A DNA stretch of 64,000 bases from Peltaster fructicola. Taxonomy: Eukaryota; Ascomycota; Dothideomycetes. Positions 34,401 through 45,133 of the stretch are shown here, piece after piece. Below the pieces are notes generated by a model. The model did no database searches, was not told the DNA's origin, and saw only the letters and a list, made by a program, of their open reading frames with translations. The stretch is from NCBI GenBank assembly GCA_001592805.2, contig CP051141.1, forward strand, positions 2,170,001 to 2,234,000, read 5' to 3'. Position numbers and translations under genes: made by a program. The first letter of the stretch is position 1, and each line of letters opens with the position of its first letter.

Positions 34401-35553
34401 ATTGCTGTGAGATATCCATGTTATCGGTAGGACGCCTAGCCGACGCCGCCTCTGCCGCATCCAAAACACACTGCTCCCAAGAGCTCCCTCTAGGGTGACT
34501 GGTCCGCGCACCGCTGGAGGGCAACCAGTAGATCTTCGACACAGCGACAGGACTCTACAACGACATCCTTTTTTGGAGGGCTGGCGAGCGGCTTCGGCCA
34601 GCATTGACGAACCACAGCAGACGGCAATGGCTATGGCCAGGTCTGCTCTTCGTCATGGTACTGATGTGGGTTCCTCCTTGACGTTGCCCACAGCTGTACC
34701 CGAGAACTGCAGTGTGCCTAAGCCTGCACAGAGGTGATCCTGTTCGGTCTTCCCACCTCTTAAGCAAGGATACTGATCTTCAGATAGGAGCATGGTCGCT
34801 CACTTCACTACCATTTCTCTCTTTCGGTTTTGTTGTGGGACGTATGTCAGTCGCTTTGGTGTGCATTATCGACACTGTCGTCTAGCAATTAACTCAAGAA
34901 CGCCGGCGCGAGCGGTCCTCTCGAGCTACATGATGTTCTGTTCATGTGCAACGATGGTTTCTGCGAGATTATGGGGATGAACGAGACCCGAGGAGCATGG
35001 AATAAAGAAGCAGTTGCAAATGCAATCGAGGCGACGTTGACAGCGAGCTTTGCCAAGCTTCGACAGGGATTGCCCGTATCTTACCACTCGAAGCTGCCAC
35101 CATGACCATTGTCTCACCGCGAAAGTCTTTCAATCAGGTGGCTGATGTACCAGGAGACTTCTATCACGAACAACGTCTTTCGTCTCCTATACACATGCCA
35201 AGATTCGCAATGATGGCCTCTGCACCAATCCTTCAGCTCAGACCTTCACGTCCGACGCTATGAAGCGAGCACGAAGGCTTGCAGCTTGCTCTTTAGCTCT
35301 GCTTTGTTTATTCGGAGTTGCACGCATAGACCTGCAGATCTTACGGCAGTACTAGCGAAGACCCGACGCACAGCTTCTGTTGGACTTCTTACGTCTTGCA
35401 GCACCGAGCAACGATACAGCACCGCATTGTGCTCTCGTGGCTGAAAGGTATGATGATGTTTGATATATTTCATGGTCTGCTTTATCTTTTTCCTTAGGCC
35501 TTCGGCAACCTCTTTTGCTCTTTTGTACCTCAACTGAAGGTGAACCTTGCAAC
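31422..35553. other. Gene-poor border region between housekeeping genes and PKS cluster
   Basis: 4.1 kb without an intact gene. The part around 32,150-33,150 holds degenerate coding sequence on the minus strand, described separately. The remainder, including 34,100-35,500, shows nothing I can assign on either strand. Confidence 0.6.
32150..33120 (-). pseudogene. Decayed SF1-type helicase / P-loop NTPase relic
   Basis: The minus strand carries several coding-like fragments broken by stops and frame changes. The clearest runs from about 32960 to 32640. It reads like the Walker B to motif III region of NFX1/Upf1-type helicases: ANIIITTTALG, then SSKPLIITRDMAARATSIEPL at 32830-32890, then MVVLVG near 32790. 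In active members the RDMAAR position (32847-32864) is DEAAR, so the metal-binding acidic residues are lost. Upstream, in another frame, DEHAHIASYLENARAVEDA is also protein-like, and further fragments extend to about 32150 and perhaps up to 34070. Assignment is by pattern only. Confidence 0.4.
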
Positions 35554-36085
35554 ATGGCCGACAGCAGGCCGTCGGACAATCCAGCAACCAAGCAGTACCT
35601 TTGCTTGACAATTCTCGGCTATAGGAAGCCAGGAATGAGCGAGGAGGCATATAGGGAACATATGCTTAACGTCTCAGCTCCTATGACCAAAGATCTAATG
35701 GTCAACTATGGTATCAAGAGATGGACAATGGTGAGGAGCCAGAGACAACGGTCAAGACACAGTGATAACACAATCCTGACAGATCCACAACCCCGAAGAG
35801 ACTCGAGCTCTCATGTCTGCTCTCTACGACTCACAGATGGCAAATGTGGCCGACTATGACTGTTTCAGTCAGGTCGTTTTTGAGGACCTTGAGGGCTACA
35901 AGAAGATGAAAAGCGATCCTTGGTACCAGGAGCATCTCAAGCATGACCATGAGAACTTTGCAGACACAAAGAGAAGCAAGTAAGTCGACGATCAATTTGA
36001 CGAATAACCTTAGAAGCTCATCATAGACAGAATGACCATTGGATGGATTGTGGAGCATATACATGATGGCAAAGTCGTCAATTAA
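35554..36085 (+). CDS. EthD-domain protein (decarboxylase/dehydratase-like) of anthraquinone cluster
   Basis: Exons 35554-35730, 35783-35979 and 36031-36085 give 142 residues. The introns have GTGAGG and GTAAGT 5' sites. The fold is a ferredoxin-like EthD domain: [22 protein letters not shown] at the start, MNVSAPM-like [13 protein letters not shown], and [38 protein letters not shown] in the middle. The last part contains the conserved Asp-Pro-Trp/Tyr and His residues. EthD-domain enzymes occur in emodin-type clusters (MdpH- and AgnL1-like), where they are linked to decarboxylation of the anthrone or anthraquinone carboxylic acid. That role is inferred here from family and neighbours. The gene is the leftmost recognisable cluster member. 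Confidence 0.85.
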
Positions 36086-36361
36086 GTTTGGCTTGTACCA
36101 GACATTATATCGAGATTTTGAATAGCTCGATCGATATGCAATTGAGTCACAGACGACAGTATGTGTGATGGCCACAACGTTAACTAATATAGAGGGACAA
36201 TTGATAGCAGCATAGAGCGAGAGACCGTAAGATACTTGTGAAGCTTTGCTGAGATTATCCTAGATAGGCTCTTCGTGCGCTCATCCACTCGTCCACATGA
36301 TACTGGTACAGGATCCAAACTGAGTCCACATACTGCTCGGCTGCTTCGCAACACATACTTT

Positions 36362-37858
36362 CTACTTTTGAGCAGAGTGTGGCTTGATGGCTGCAGATGG
36401 AGTGACGTAGTCGTACCATCCCATCTGTGCAAGGAAGGAAATGTCTTGTGGACCAGTCGACATGTATCCTGCCATGTTGATGAAGTTATGTGGGAACCCG
36501 AGGTCGAATGGGTATGCCTTATCAATGACCTCGACGTCCTCTGGGCCAAGCTGAAGCGCTAGTGCCTCTGCATTGGCCTTGAGGTGAGAGACCTTGCTAC
36601 CACCAACGAGTGGGAAGATGTATGGAGCCTGTGATTCAGTCAGCTTCATCCACGAACGCACGTGCTTTGCAACATCTCACCTTCTGCATGGCCCATGCCA
36701 AAGCAACAGCCTGGATTGGCACACTGTGCTTCTTGGCAACGCCATCGAGAACCTTGGAAACCTCCTCTTCACGACCAGTCAGAACATGTGGAGTCTGTCG
36801 ACTACCTTTCTCAGTGGTATCTGCTGACTTCAGGTATCCGCTGCCGAGGACACCCCAGGGGATGATCGCCATGCCCTCGTCTCGTGCCATTGGGAGGATA
36901 TCTCGCTCGAGATCGCGAATGATAGCCGAGTAACGACCCTGGTAGACGGAGAACGGGCGAAGGCCGTGGGAGCGAGCGTACTCGTTGGCTTTGGAGACGA
37001 TCCAAGCTGGAGTATCACTGATACCAAGGTAAAGAACTTTGCCTTGCTGAACAAGGGTGTTCAACGACTGCATCAGCTCTGGGATGGAGGTGGCGTAGTC
37101 CCAGGCATGGACGTAGAACTGTTATCGATTGGTCAGTGATACTCAACATACTTGCTAGTAGCACTCACAATGTCGACATAGTCTGTCTGGAGATTCTTCA
37201 AGCTGAAGTCGAGCGAAAGGTGCATGGATTTTGTGCCGGTGCCTCCCCAGTTGCTCTGCTGGACTGGCTTGATCGGGACTGGGCTGATGGTGTACTTTGT
37301 GGCCAGAACGACCTCAGATCGGCGACCAGTCTTTGTCAACCAGTTGCCAATGAACTGTTCACTCTGGCCAAACTGATACATGTTGGCGGTGTCGATGAAA
37401 TTGCCGCCAAGGTCGTAGAAGGTATCCAGAAGCTCAAAGGCTTGCTCCTCGGTGCACTCTCCCATCATGCCCTTCCAGTATGTTCCCAAGCCTGCGATCA
37501 ACAATCAGTACGACTCGTCGGTAGCTCACACTTCTCCCAACTTACTCATGCCACCAAGGCATAGTGGAGAGACACGGACTGAAGCGCTTGGCGCAAGCAG
37601 TCTGTGCCTGCCTAGCAAGCTCTTTGGTTGTGGTGGTGGAGGAGGCATTTTCTTTGCTGGTGCGGTGGTAGTCTCTGTGGCTGTTGTGTCGCTGTTCGCA
37701 AAGGTGCGTGAAGGCGCAGACTCAGTGGTAGAGCTTGTCTTGGATTTGAAGCTCGAATCTGTGGTCACACGAGGCTTCTCGTTGTCTTCGGCAATCTCAG
37801 TGGTGTCGAGAGGTCTCTTGCGAACGATGGGGAGGCAGCAAAGGTCTTTCAATGGCAT
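36362..37858 (-). CDS. Aldo-keto reductase, norsolorinic-acid-reductase (NorB)-like
   Basis: Exons 37858-37546, 37491-37169, 37118-36681 and 36628-36362 give 446 residues. All three introns start GTAAGT or GTGAG. The AKR tetrad is visible: Asp and Tyr in FIDTANMYQFGQSE, Lys in VLATKYT, His in YVDIFYVHAWD. PPPPQPKSLLGRHRLLAPSASVRVSPLCLGGMS is the typical start of the NorB/aryl-alcohol dehydrogenase group, so translation may begin at the second ATG (37646-37648, 376 residues). The first ATG adds a disordered 70-residue Thr/Ser-rich extension that includes a CCLP segment. Family members reduce aryl ketones or aldehydes with NADPH; here the substrate is presumably an anthraquinone intermediate. 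Confidence 0.88.
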
Positions 37859-38536
37859 TGAGAACCCAAAGATGGAGGAGGAAGTATGAGATCACAAGAG
37901 CATATAAAGAACATCGTCTCGGGCCTGGCAAAGGCCATTGCCTGCAGTACTTCTCTCAGTCTGACGAATCATCGTCGAGGTTTATTGCTGTTCTGTCACA
38001 TGTCGGCATGTTGTCTTTGTACACCATCTAGTGATTGACTCAGCAAGATCGGAGTTAAGACTCTGGTCACTGCTTTGAGATTGAGCCTCAGGATCACCTG
38101 GCATCGGAGATGTCTGAGGATCATAGAAGAGTGGTCATACAGGAGGTTAGAGGAGAGACATGAGGCTCTTGCTAGTCACCTGCTTACGTGGACAGAAGAT
38201 TGTGGATCTTCTCGGGAATCTAAAATGTCTGGATGTCGGACTCCGAGATCAGGGAGGAATTACAGGCTTGTGTACACCTCTCACAATCTCAAGTGTCAAG
38301 TCCACTGGCAGTATGCTGTACGATGTGGTGAAATGGCCCTTGTGCGTGATGGAAACGTCTCCGGTATGTCTACAGTGTGCGCTCGTTGTTGTCATCGTGC
38401 CTCACAAAAGCTTGCATATGCTTGCACAGGATGTTTTTGTCTGTTCTTCTAGACTACTATATTGTGAGCATTTTCCGGCTCGTCCAGCATGCGATTGAGC
38501 CTGGTCGAGGTTGGGTGCTCTTTCTGTACTTCTAGA
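37859..38536. other. Intergenic, AKR promoter and regulator 3' region
   Basis: About 680 bp between the AKR start and the AflR-like stop, both on the minus strand. A TATAAA-like element lies about 45 bp upstream of the AKR ATG (near 37903). No TCG-N5-CGA site noticed. Confidence 0.4.
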
Positions 38537-39937
38537 TCAATCTCGTCTCAGAATCTGTATTATTCTTGAAGACAGCCAACGAACTCTGCTCCGAAGTTCT
38601 GTTTTGATGTGGTCCAGGGTCGACAGAGAAGGGGCTATCTGCAGCTCCCAATCTTGGGCTCGTTTCCTGGCCAGTGGCCCATCTATGCATTGAGCTACCA
38701 GGTTGACGAGCCGCTGTACACGCTGCAGTTGACCCAAAGCTAGTTGCGCAGCCATGCGGTCACTATATTCATCCTTGTCTCCACTTAGAGAGGTTGAGGG
38801 AACCGGTGGCTTGAAGCCAAGACGTTCCGCTTGCGAGGCTCGATGCAGCATGTGCCGAAGAGCTTCATGTTGGGCATCTAGGATCTTGAATATGGCTAGT
38901 GCCGTTATCGAGATAACGTATGCGTCTTTGGTGCAAGAGCATTGGAGAATGTTGTGCAGAGTCTCAATTGAATCCCTGGTGTCCGCACTTTGAGCCGTCA
39001 GAAGGCCCGCGAAGTGCTTGATTATCTTCGTTGCACAGCAGCGTTCATCTCCAGAGCTTTCGTGCGACGAAGGACGAGACACTGATTCTTCAGCTCGAGC
39101 TTGATTGATCTCTGAAGGAGGGTCGTTGTCACCAGAAGACGCTCGTTGGTGAAAGTTGCGATGTCTTGCACCTGGCAGGCTGCTGCGTTCAAGCATAGCG
39201 TCTCCATCGAACACGTCATTCTGGAAATGACCATTCGTGCTCGGACGTATTGTCGTCTCAGCGTTCGAAATGATGTCTCCTAGCTGACCGTGCGGAAGAA
39301 TGCCTTGTGAGATATCGGGCATGTGGATATTTTGAAGAGGCTGATGAGTGAGATCTCTGAGCTGTAGCAGGTTGACGTCTAGATCGCTCGGATCTGGGAG
39401 GAATGTGTTGTCGTCGAGTAACGATGTGCCTAAGATGTTTCCGCTGTCGAATTGCATTGGGTCGTAGAGGTCGCCTCGCGGCAAAGCTGGACTGAACATG
39501 GTGGTTACCGGCATGTGCAGAGATGAGCGATTGTCGGAATCGCTGTGTTCACTCGATGATGTGTGATTTTGACGTCGCTGTTGCTGGTGCTCATGCTCGT
39601 CCGTCTGCATTGTCGACATGTTGCTGGAGAACACGTGGGACGTATCGTTGGCAGCTTGTGTCAACGCTGGAGGTGTCGACAGGCGACTGTCATGTTGCGT
39701 TTGTGTTTCCTGTTGCGTCCTCTTCGTTGACGTGGTCGTGTTGCGCCGCTGCTGACCTTGATAGTCTCTCTTCCGACCAGATCTCTTAGTGACAACGTAC
39801 TCGCAACGAGTATTTCGTGCAACACAGCGACCGCACGATGGTTTGGCCTTATCACAGCGAACCTTGGACGATGAGCACGCATCACAGCTGTCTCGAAGCT
39901 TGGGCGTGCTTGTCGAGATCTGCTGTAGACCTGCCAT
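38537..39937 (-). CDS. AflR-like Zn2Cys6 transcription factor
   Basis: Single-exon, 466-residue cluster regulator. The binuclear zinc cluster is near the N-terminus, residues ~18-45, with six Cys in the pattern CDACSSSKVRC then CGRCVARNTRC. A basic linker (TKRSGRKR) follows, as in AflR. The C-terminal ~200 residues form the aflatoxin-regulator-type domain: CCATKIIKHFAGLL, LHNILQCSCTKDAYVISI, LARKRAQDWELQ and a closing helix. Such proteins bind TCG-N5-CGA elements, and four perfect copies of that motif occur upstream of later cluster genes. It is transcribed divergently from the AflS-like gene, the same arrangement as aflR/aflS. It is probably the pathway activator. Confidence 0.9.
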   Translation of the reverse strand: MAGLQQISTSTPKLRDSCDACSSSKVRCDKAKPSCGRCVARNTRCEYVVTKRSGRKRDYQGQQRRNTTTSTKRTQQETQTQHDSRLSTPPALTQAANDTSHVFSSNMSTMQTDEHEHQQQRRQNHTSSSEHSDSDNRSSLHMPVTTMFSPALPRGDLYDPMQFDSGNILGTSLLDDNTFLPDPSDLDVNLLQLRDLTHQPLQNIHMPDISQGILPHGQLGDIISNAETTIRPSTNGHFQNDVFDGDAMLERSSLPGARHRNFHQRASSGDNDPPSEINQARAEESVSRPSSHESSGDERCCATKIIKHFAGLLTAQSADTRDSIETLHNILQCSCTKDAYVISITALAIFKILDAQHEALRHMLHRASQAERLGFKPPVPSTSLSGDKDEYSDRMAAQLALGQLQRVQRLVNLVAQCIDGPLARKRAQDWELQIAPSLSTLDHIKTELRSRVRWLSSRIIQILRRD

Positions 39938-41129
39938 ATCATAGAGGCTCTATCGGCCAGGCTGGGAGATCTAGAAACGTCGATGAGTGCCACGAGTTAG
40001 CCTGCCGTAGTAGGCAATAACGTGAATGCCTTGCTGCTGTGACACCTTCTAGATCTTTAGGCTTGTGGACCGTTGATTTCCTGCTGGTCCTGGGCAGCTA
40101 GCATCCTCTTTCTTCTTGAGCCAAGGTCGATGTCGATGAAGGATGACGACCGCAATGATCCAAGGGATATCATGATGTCAGTCCGTCCAGTGCTGCAGGC
40201 TCGCTTCTTGATCCCTTATCGTGCATCCCATCGCTGCCGGCCAGGCTTGGTCAAGCCTCAATCTAGAGCAATGCGTATATCACTGGGATCGGCATGCCTG
40301 TTTGGCGAAGCCGAGCAGTAGCACGAGAGATCGTCCTCAGCCATGCCAACGAGTATTGTACAAACCGCTTGGCAGCTGCGGGCCGCCCGTGCCACGCCAG
40401 CCCGACACTTCAGCCAGAATCCTTCCAGGCACCACCTGTTGGCACATTGCATCTTGTTGCATATTGCGGCATAATACAGCTGACGCGAACAGAGGCAACC
40501 TACTACAGCTCCATTCCGAGCACATCTTGGCAATCGACAAGCTCTCGCTTCCTGTCTCGTTAGCCCTCCTCACTCCTGTACGCTAGAACGCTGTGGCAGA
40601 AAGGCTGATGACATCCCACTACGCATGAGGATTCAATCCAGGTTAGCATGCACAAGCATTTGCAGTGGATACGTTCGTCGCCAGCAGCCGTTTTGTGCTG
40701 CTAGGAGGAGCGGAGCATGTAAGGCCGACAAGGAAGTGAGGCGGAAGTGGTAAGTTGTAGTACACTAAGATTTCCATCTACTCAGCAGAAATTAGTCTTC
40801 TGCACTAACTGGTTAGCAAGTCTTCGGCGGTTGGAACTGACCAAAGTGTGGCAAGACTTATCTTCTACGTAGGGGAACTTGGCGATATGGACAGCATCGC
40901 AGCTCAGCAGACCAGGGTATCGTAAGACCCTGCAGCAGAAGCTACGGCTCGGGTGTCCACGAGTAGCTGAGACGTCTAGCCATGCTGCATCGCTGCTCGT
41001 TACCGGTTCTTGACCACTTGCCTCAGGTCACATCTCATGCATCCTGGTCAAAGGAATGTGGCTGCTGTTCGCTGCATTTCTTACATCGTGCCCCTTGCAG
41101 ACCTTTGAACATCACTTTCACGCATCACT
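39938..41129. promoter_or_regulatory. Shared divergent promoter of the AflR-like and AflS-like genes
   Basis: 1.19 kb between divergent start codons. I found no convincing gene inside and no perfect TCG-N5-CGA palindrome in a visual scan, so autoregulation by the AflR-like factor is not evident here. The long intergenic size suggests complex upstream control. Confidence 0.5.
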
Positions 41130-42682
41130 ATGAGTGCACAGGCTTGGGCTGAGCTCGATGTCCATCTCTTCGAGATCAATGATGCAGGGAGGAAACTTGC
41201 ACAAACAGCACATACATACGTGAGCGGCAGTGAAGCAACCAATAACGGCCGCAGCGATAGCTTCAACGGCACAGATGGAGACGCGGTCACACCACAGCCG
41301 CTGGTCCCAGCATCTGCGCCGCAAGAAGTCCACAGTGCGAGGCAAAGTCTACTCGTACACGCAGCGATGGTACAGAACAAGCTACGAGATCCTAGCGATT
41401 TTCTCCGACAACTGATGATTCAGGTAGGTGAGCATGAGAGAGATCGTCAAGCATCACAACTGACATCCTATCAAGTCTCAGCTTCTCGCCTGCTTGCATT
41501 GGCTGGCATACAACCAGATCCTGGCCTGCATACCACTCAACAACAACGTTCTCTTCATTGACGTAGCAGCGCTCGCAGGCGTCCCTGTGACTGAACTCAC
41601 TCGCATCATTCGCATGACAGCCACCATTGGCTTCTTGTGTGAGCCAGAACCTGGCTATGCCGCTCACAGTCCTCTCTCCGCAGAGTTTGTTCAGAAGCCA
41701 TCTCTTGTCGATGTTATTATGTTTACCGCAGAGATTTCTGCACCATCTGCATTAGCCATGAAGTCGACGACAACCACCTACAACGACTCGCCACTTCATA
41801 ACGAGACTGCATACAACGTTGCATTCGAGACGAATGAGTCATTTGCATCGGTGCTCGAGAAGAAGGGCAAAGTTCAGCGACAATATCTCGCTCTTGAACG
41901 ACATATCGCCCTCGCAGGCGACGAACATATTGCCAGCCTACTATCCACGTTGAGCTGGGTTAGCCTTGGCGATGTCACTGTCGTCGAAGTGGGAGCTGGA
42001 TCTACCACTACAGCGACAGCTCTATCGAAGCTGGCTCCCAACTTGAGCTTCATCGTTCAGCTTAGGCAAGACCCTCAAACCCAATACACTCCTGCAGGCT
42101 CTTCCAACAGCTCGGTCTCTGGTAGTACCACGGGTAGCGTCTCATCCTCATTTCTCTACGCATTATTCGGGTCAGTCTCTCCTCAGCTATACATCATCAG
42201 GCATGCAGCCATTGCAGTCGGATCGGATAAGAACCGAGTATAGAGCGCCAGGTACTGCTCAGACTCACATGAGAGCAGCTGTCTACATCTTCCACCTGCC
42301 ACCAATGTCAGCGCTCTCACCTGGAGAGAGGCCTGTGTCACGGATTATCACAGAACTGAAGGCGCACTTCTGCATGCTTCGAAAGAACCCGACCGCCATG
42401 CTGATAATCGTTGGCCGACTGCTCCCGGAACCTGGTTCAGTAGATCCTGACATTGAGGCTGTTGCTCGCGGGCGTGATCTAGCGATGAAGCAGCTGTCGA
42501 ATCTTAGAGAGCTTGAAGTCAAGGAGATGGCAGATCTGGTGGCTGGCATCCAGGACAAGTTCGGTCGACTCCTCATTGTCAACAAGCTTGTCGAACGCCG
42601 AAATCCTGTCGTGGCATTGGAGATACGGTACCAGACATATCCTCAGCATTCGATCAATGGCGCTGGCCAGCCGTTCTGTTGA
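41130..42682 (+). CDS. AflS/AflJ-like pathway co-regulator (O-methyltransferase-fold)
   Basis: Exons 41130-41423, 41476-42133 and 42201-42682 give 477 residues. Intron 1 starts GTAGGT and ends ATCAAG. Intron 2 starts GTAGCG and ends CATCAG, chosen to restore the frame. SQLLACLHWLAYNQILACIPL with the following IDVAALAGVP is the winged-helix dimerisation segment shared by AflS/AflJ and fungal O-methyltransferases. A degenerate SAM-binding strand (VVEVGAGSTTTATALSKLAP) follows, and RIRTEYRAPGTAQ and AAVYIFHLPP match the AflS C-terminal half. In the aflatoxin pathway AflS binds AflR and is needed for full activation, without a known methyltransferase activity. The same is inferred here from homology and the divergent pairing. 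Confidence 0.85.
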
Positions 42683-43152
42683 CCGTGGAAGAGCGACAAG
42701 CATGAGCGACGAAGCGTGTGATCCTTGTTGCATTGAGCAGACTACATCGCATGCATCATGCTCCGATCACGAGGCCAGGTCGCCATTGCCTCCGTCACCC
42801 ACAACGGTCACTCTAGTCAATCCGACGACAAATGGATCATAAAGTGCAGCATCTTTATGATCAATGGGCCACATCGATTGAGGATTGGCTCCGAGGACAA
42901 CATACAGGCATTACAATGTCTACATATACACGAGTCAAGTCTGCTGTTCAGCTCGGTGGTACCAGCATAGCCATGAGGGAGGTCCTGAAGCGATCGAAAT
43001 GCGGCACCCGACAGGCTGTTCCGTCGGGGTCATTGTCACCGACCATCGTCCTGGCATATGAGGAGATGACATTCTTGCAGCTATTATCTAGGAAGAAAAA
43101 GCTCTCTTGCGCGGTATAGTATCATATCTCTCTGTCCAACAAAGCATCCAGC
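42683..43152. other. Intergenic, SnoaL-like gene promoter
   Basis: 470 bp. One imperfect AflR-type site (TCG-N5-CGG) lies at 42994-43004, about 150 bp before the SnoaL-like ATG. Short frames inside show no family resemblance. Confidence 0.35.
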
Positions 43153-43650
43153 ATGGTCGACGTTGCTCAGACGCAGGCAGCAACACTTGACAAGTTCATC
43201 CAAGGATGGAGCAGCTGGACACCTGAACCAATGCTCGCTGTTGAGACGGCGGATTGCACACAGACTGCTCTGCCATTCTCAATGGGCCATCCTCCTCGGT
43301 CAAAGGCTGAGGTTGAGTTCATGCTCCCCAAGCTTATGAAAACAGTGCAGGATTACAAGGTGAGCGTAATGCTCAACAAGTGCTGGGCACAGCTCTAACG
43401 TTCTGGGTCGCAGCTCACCATTCACAACGTTGTTCACGACACTGCCAATCGCAAGGCCGCAGTCTACGCTATCTCTCATGGCAACACTGACTTCGGCGAG
43501 TGGACAAATGAATATGCAGTGTTCGTCTGGTTCACGGAAGACGGCACACGGATCAGCAAGATCGAAGAGATGGTCGATTCAGCTTTCATGAAGGATTTCA
43601 TGCCAAAGTTCCAGAGACACTTGATGACCTCTGGTATGCTGACTGCATAA
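43153..43650 (+). CDS. SnoaL-like (NTF2-fold) polyketide-associated protein
   Basis: Exons 43153-43359 and 43414-43650 give 147 residues; the intron runs from GTGAGC to GTCGCAG. The layout is that of a SnoaL-like cone fold: an N-terminal helix (LDKFIQGWSSWTPEPML), a short loop, a helix (AEVEFMLPKLMKTVQDY), then strands LTIHNVVHDTANRKAAVYAIS, EWTNEYAVFVWFTEDG and ISKIEEMVDSAFMKDF. SnoaL-fold proteins in polyketide clusters act as cyclases, dehydratases or hydroxylases (compare MdpB- or AgnL8-like proteins). The exact reaction cannot be read from the sequence. It contains a His and acidic residues inside the presumed pocket, but I cannot assign a catalytic set. Confidence 0.75.
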
Positions 43651-44187
43651 GTTGGATGCATCTAGCTTGCTACCTAGCCTGTTCTGAGTATGAATTGTAG
43701 CCATGATATGCGTCGATCTTTTGTCCACAATCTTGCAGATAACGTTCCCTTCCCTTGTTTGATGCCACGCTTCCAAGAGCGATAATCTCGTGGGATGGCA
43801 TACTTCCAGCGTATATGCACCCCTGACTCACTCAAAGCAATGTTAAAGCACGCCGTGACGAAAGCCCTGGCTTGGCGATGACTATGTGGCGTGCTTCCAC
43901 GCAGTCAGCATTCCGAAGCTGAGAGTCGCCGGCGTCCGTCACTTCACTTGCTTTCCCGAACAACCTCCCATCTCCATTCCACTCGCATACTTCGCCCGAT
44001 GGCGATTCGGACACTCTGCTTGTCCATAGACGCACCTCCTGCTATCTCGCCGTCGTACGCTCACAGCACGCAAGGTGAAAGCACAATGCTCGGCCATATC
44101 TGGAAGGTGTGGTCCAAGGTGAGTTGACGAGCATCGAGGCACACTCTCGATTCGTTTCTGCTTCACTCCTACCGCAAACTTATCACA
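43651..44187. other. Intergenic, NmrA-like gene promoter
   Basis: 537 bp between two + strand genes. No perfect AflR-type site and no other feature recognised. Confidence 0.4.
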
Positions 44188-44987
44188 ATGTCATCCTACG
44201 CTGTGCTTGGTGCCACAGGCAACTGTGGCAAGGCTCTGATTCAGCTTCTTCTCGCATCATCTTCGACAACCAAGGTCAACGCCTATTGCCGCAACAAGCA
44301 GAAGCTATACACTCAACTGCCAGAGCTCATTGACAACAAGAAGCTCGAAGTGTTTTCAGGTAGCATTCTCGACAGCGAGCTCATCGCATCATGCATCAAA
44401 GGTTGTAAGGCTGTCTTCATGGTCGTGACAACAAACGACAACATCCCAGGCTGTCGACTTGGTATGGACCAGGCTGAGACTGTGATAAGCGCTCTCGAGA
44501 AGCTCAAGGCTACTCTCTGCGCTCTGGCACCATGCGTATGCCAAAGTTGGTCCTGCTGTCTAGTGCCACCATCGATGACCACCTCGGCCGACACATGCCA
44601 TGGTGGTTTAGGCCTATCATGCTCACGGCTGCTTCCCACGTCTACAAGGATCTCCTTGACGCAGAGGCGTTTCTTCGCAAGCAGGATGACTGGGTTTCGA
44701 CCATCTTCATCAAGCCTGGTGGACTCACCGTTGATGTGCAACAGGGGCACAAGATCAGTCTCGATCACGAGGAGAGCTTCATTGCGTACGCTGATCTCGC
44801 GGCTGCTATGATAGAGACTGCAGACGACAAAGAAGGTCAGTATGACATGAAGAACGTCAGTGTCAATAACGCTACGGGCAAGAGTGCCAAATTTCCACCC
44901 GGTACGCCTCTGTGTATCTTGATGGGTCTTATCAGGCATTTCCTTCCTTTTCTGCATCCATATCTGCCATCAACAGGACCGGCATAG
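44188..44987 (+). CDS. NmrA-like oxidoreductase of the cluster, with one frameshift
   Basis: Rossmann-fold protein in two overlapping frames. Frame 1 (44188 to about 44512) has the cofactor motif [10 protein letters not shown] at residues 7-16, YCRNKQKL, and [10 protein letters not shown]. Frame 2 (about 44514-44987) continues with [15 protein letters not shown], then IFIKPGGLT and a C-terminal hydrophobic tail. The two halves would make a normal ~266-residue protein. The break lies within 44512-44518, next to a CTCTCT repeat, and corresponds to one missing base. There is no usable GT for an intron. It is therefore either a sequence error or a recently inactivated gene. Relatives occur in anthraquinone and xanthone clusters, where they are proposed reductases or isomerases. 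Confidence 0.72.
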
Positions 44988-45133
44988 ATAGTCCTGTACA
45001 AGAATCACTACCTAAGCCACTCATTCGTGACGAGTCCTCTTTTAGTCTTCACTATCATTGTGGGTCCGAGAGATGTATGGTAGACCAGACCACTTGTAGG
45101 CCTCAATGCTTCATGTACAGGAATCTATGCAGC

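Noticed and set aside
42832-43119. 95-residue + frame before the SnoaL-like gene
   Set aside because: No similarity or splice structure; lies in the promoter region.
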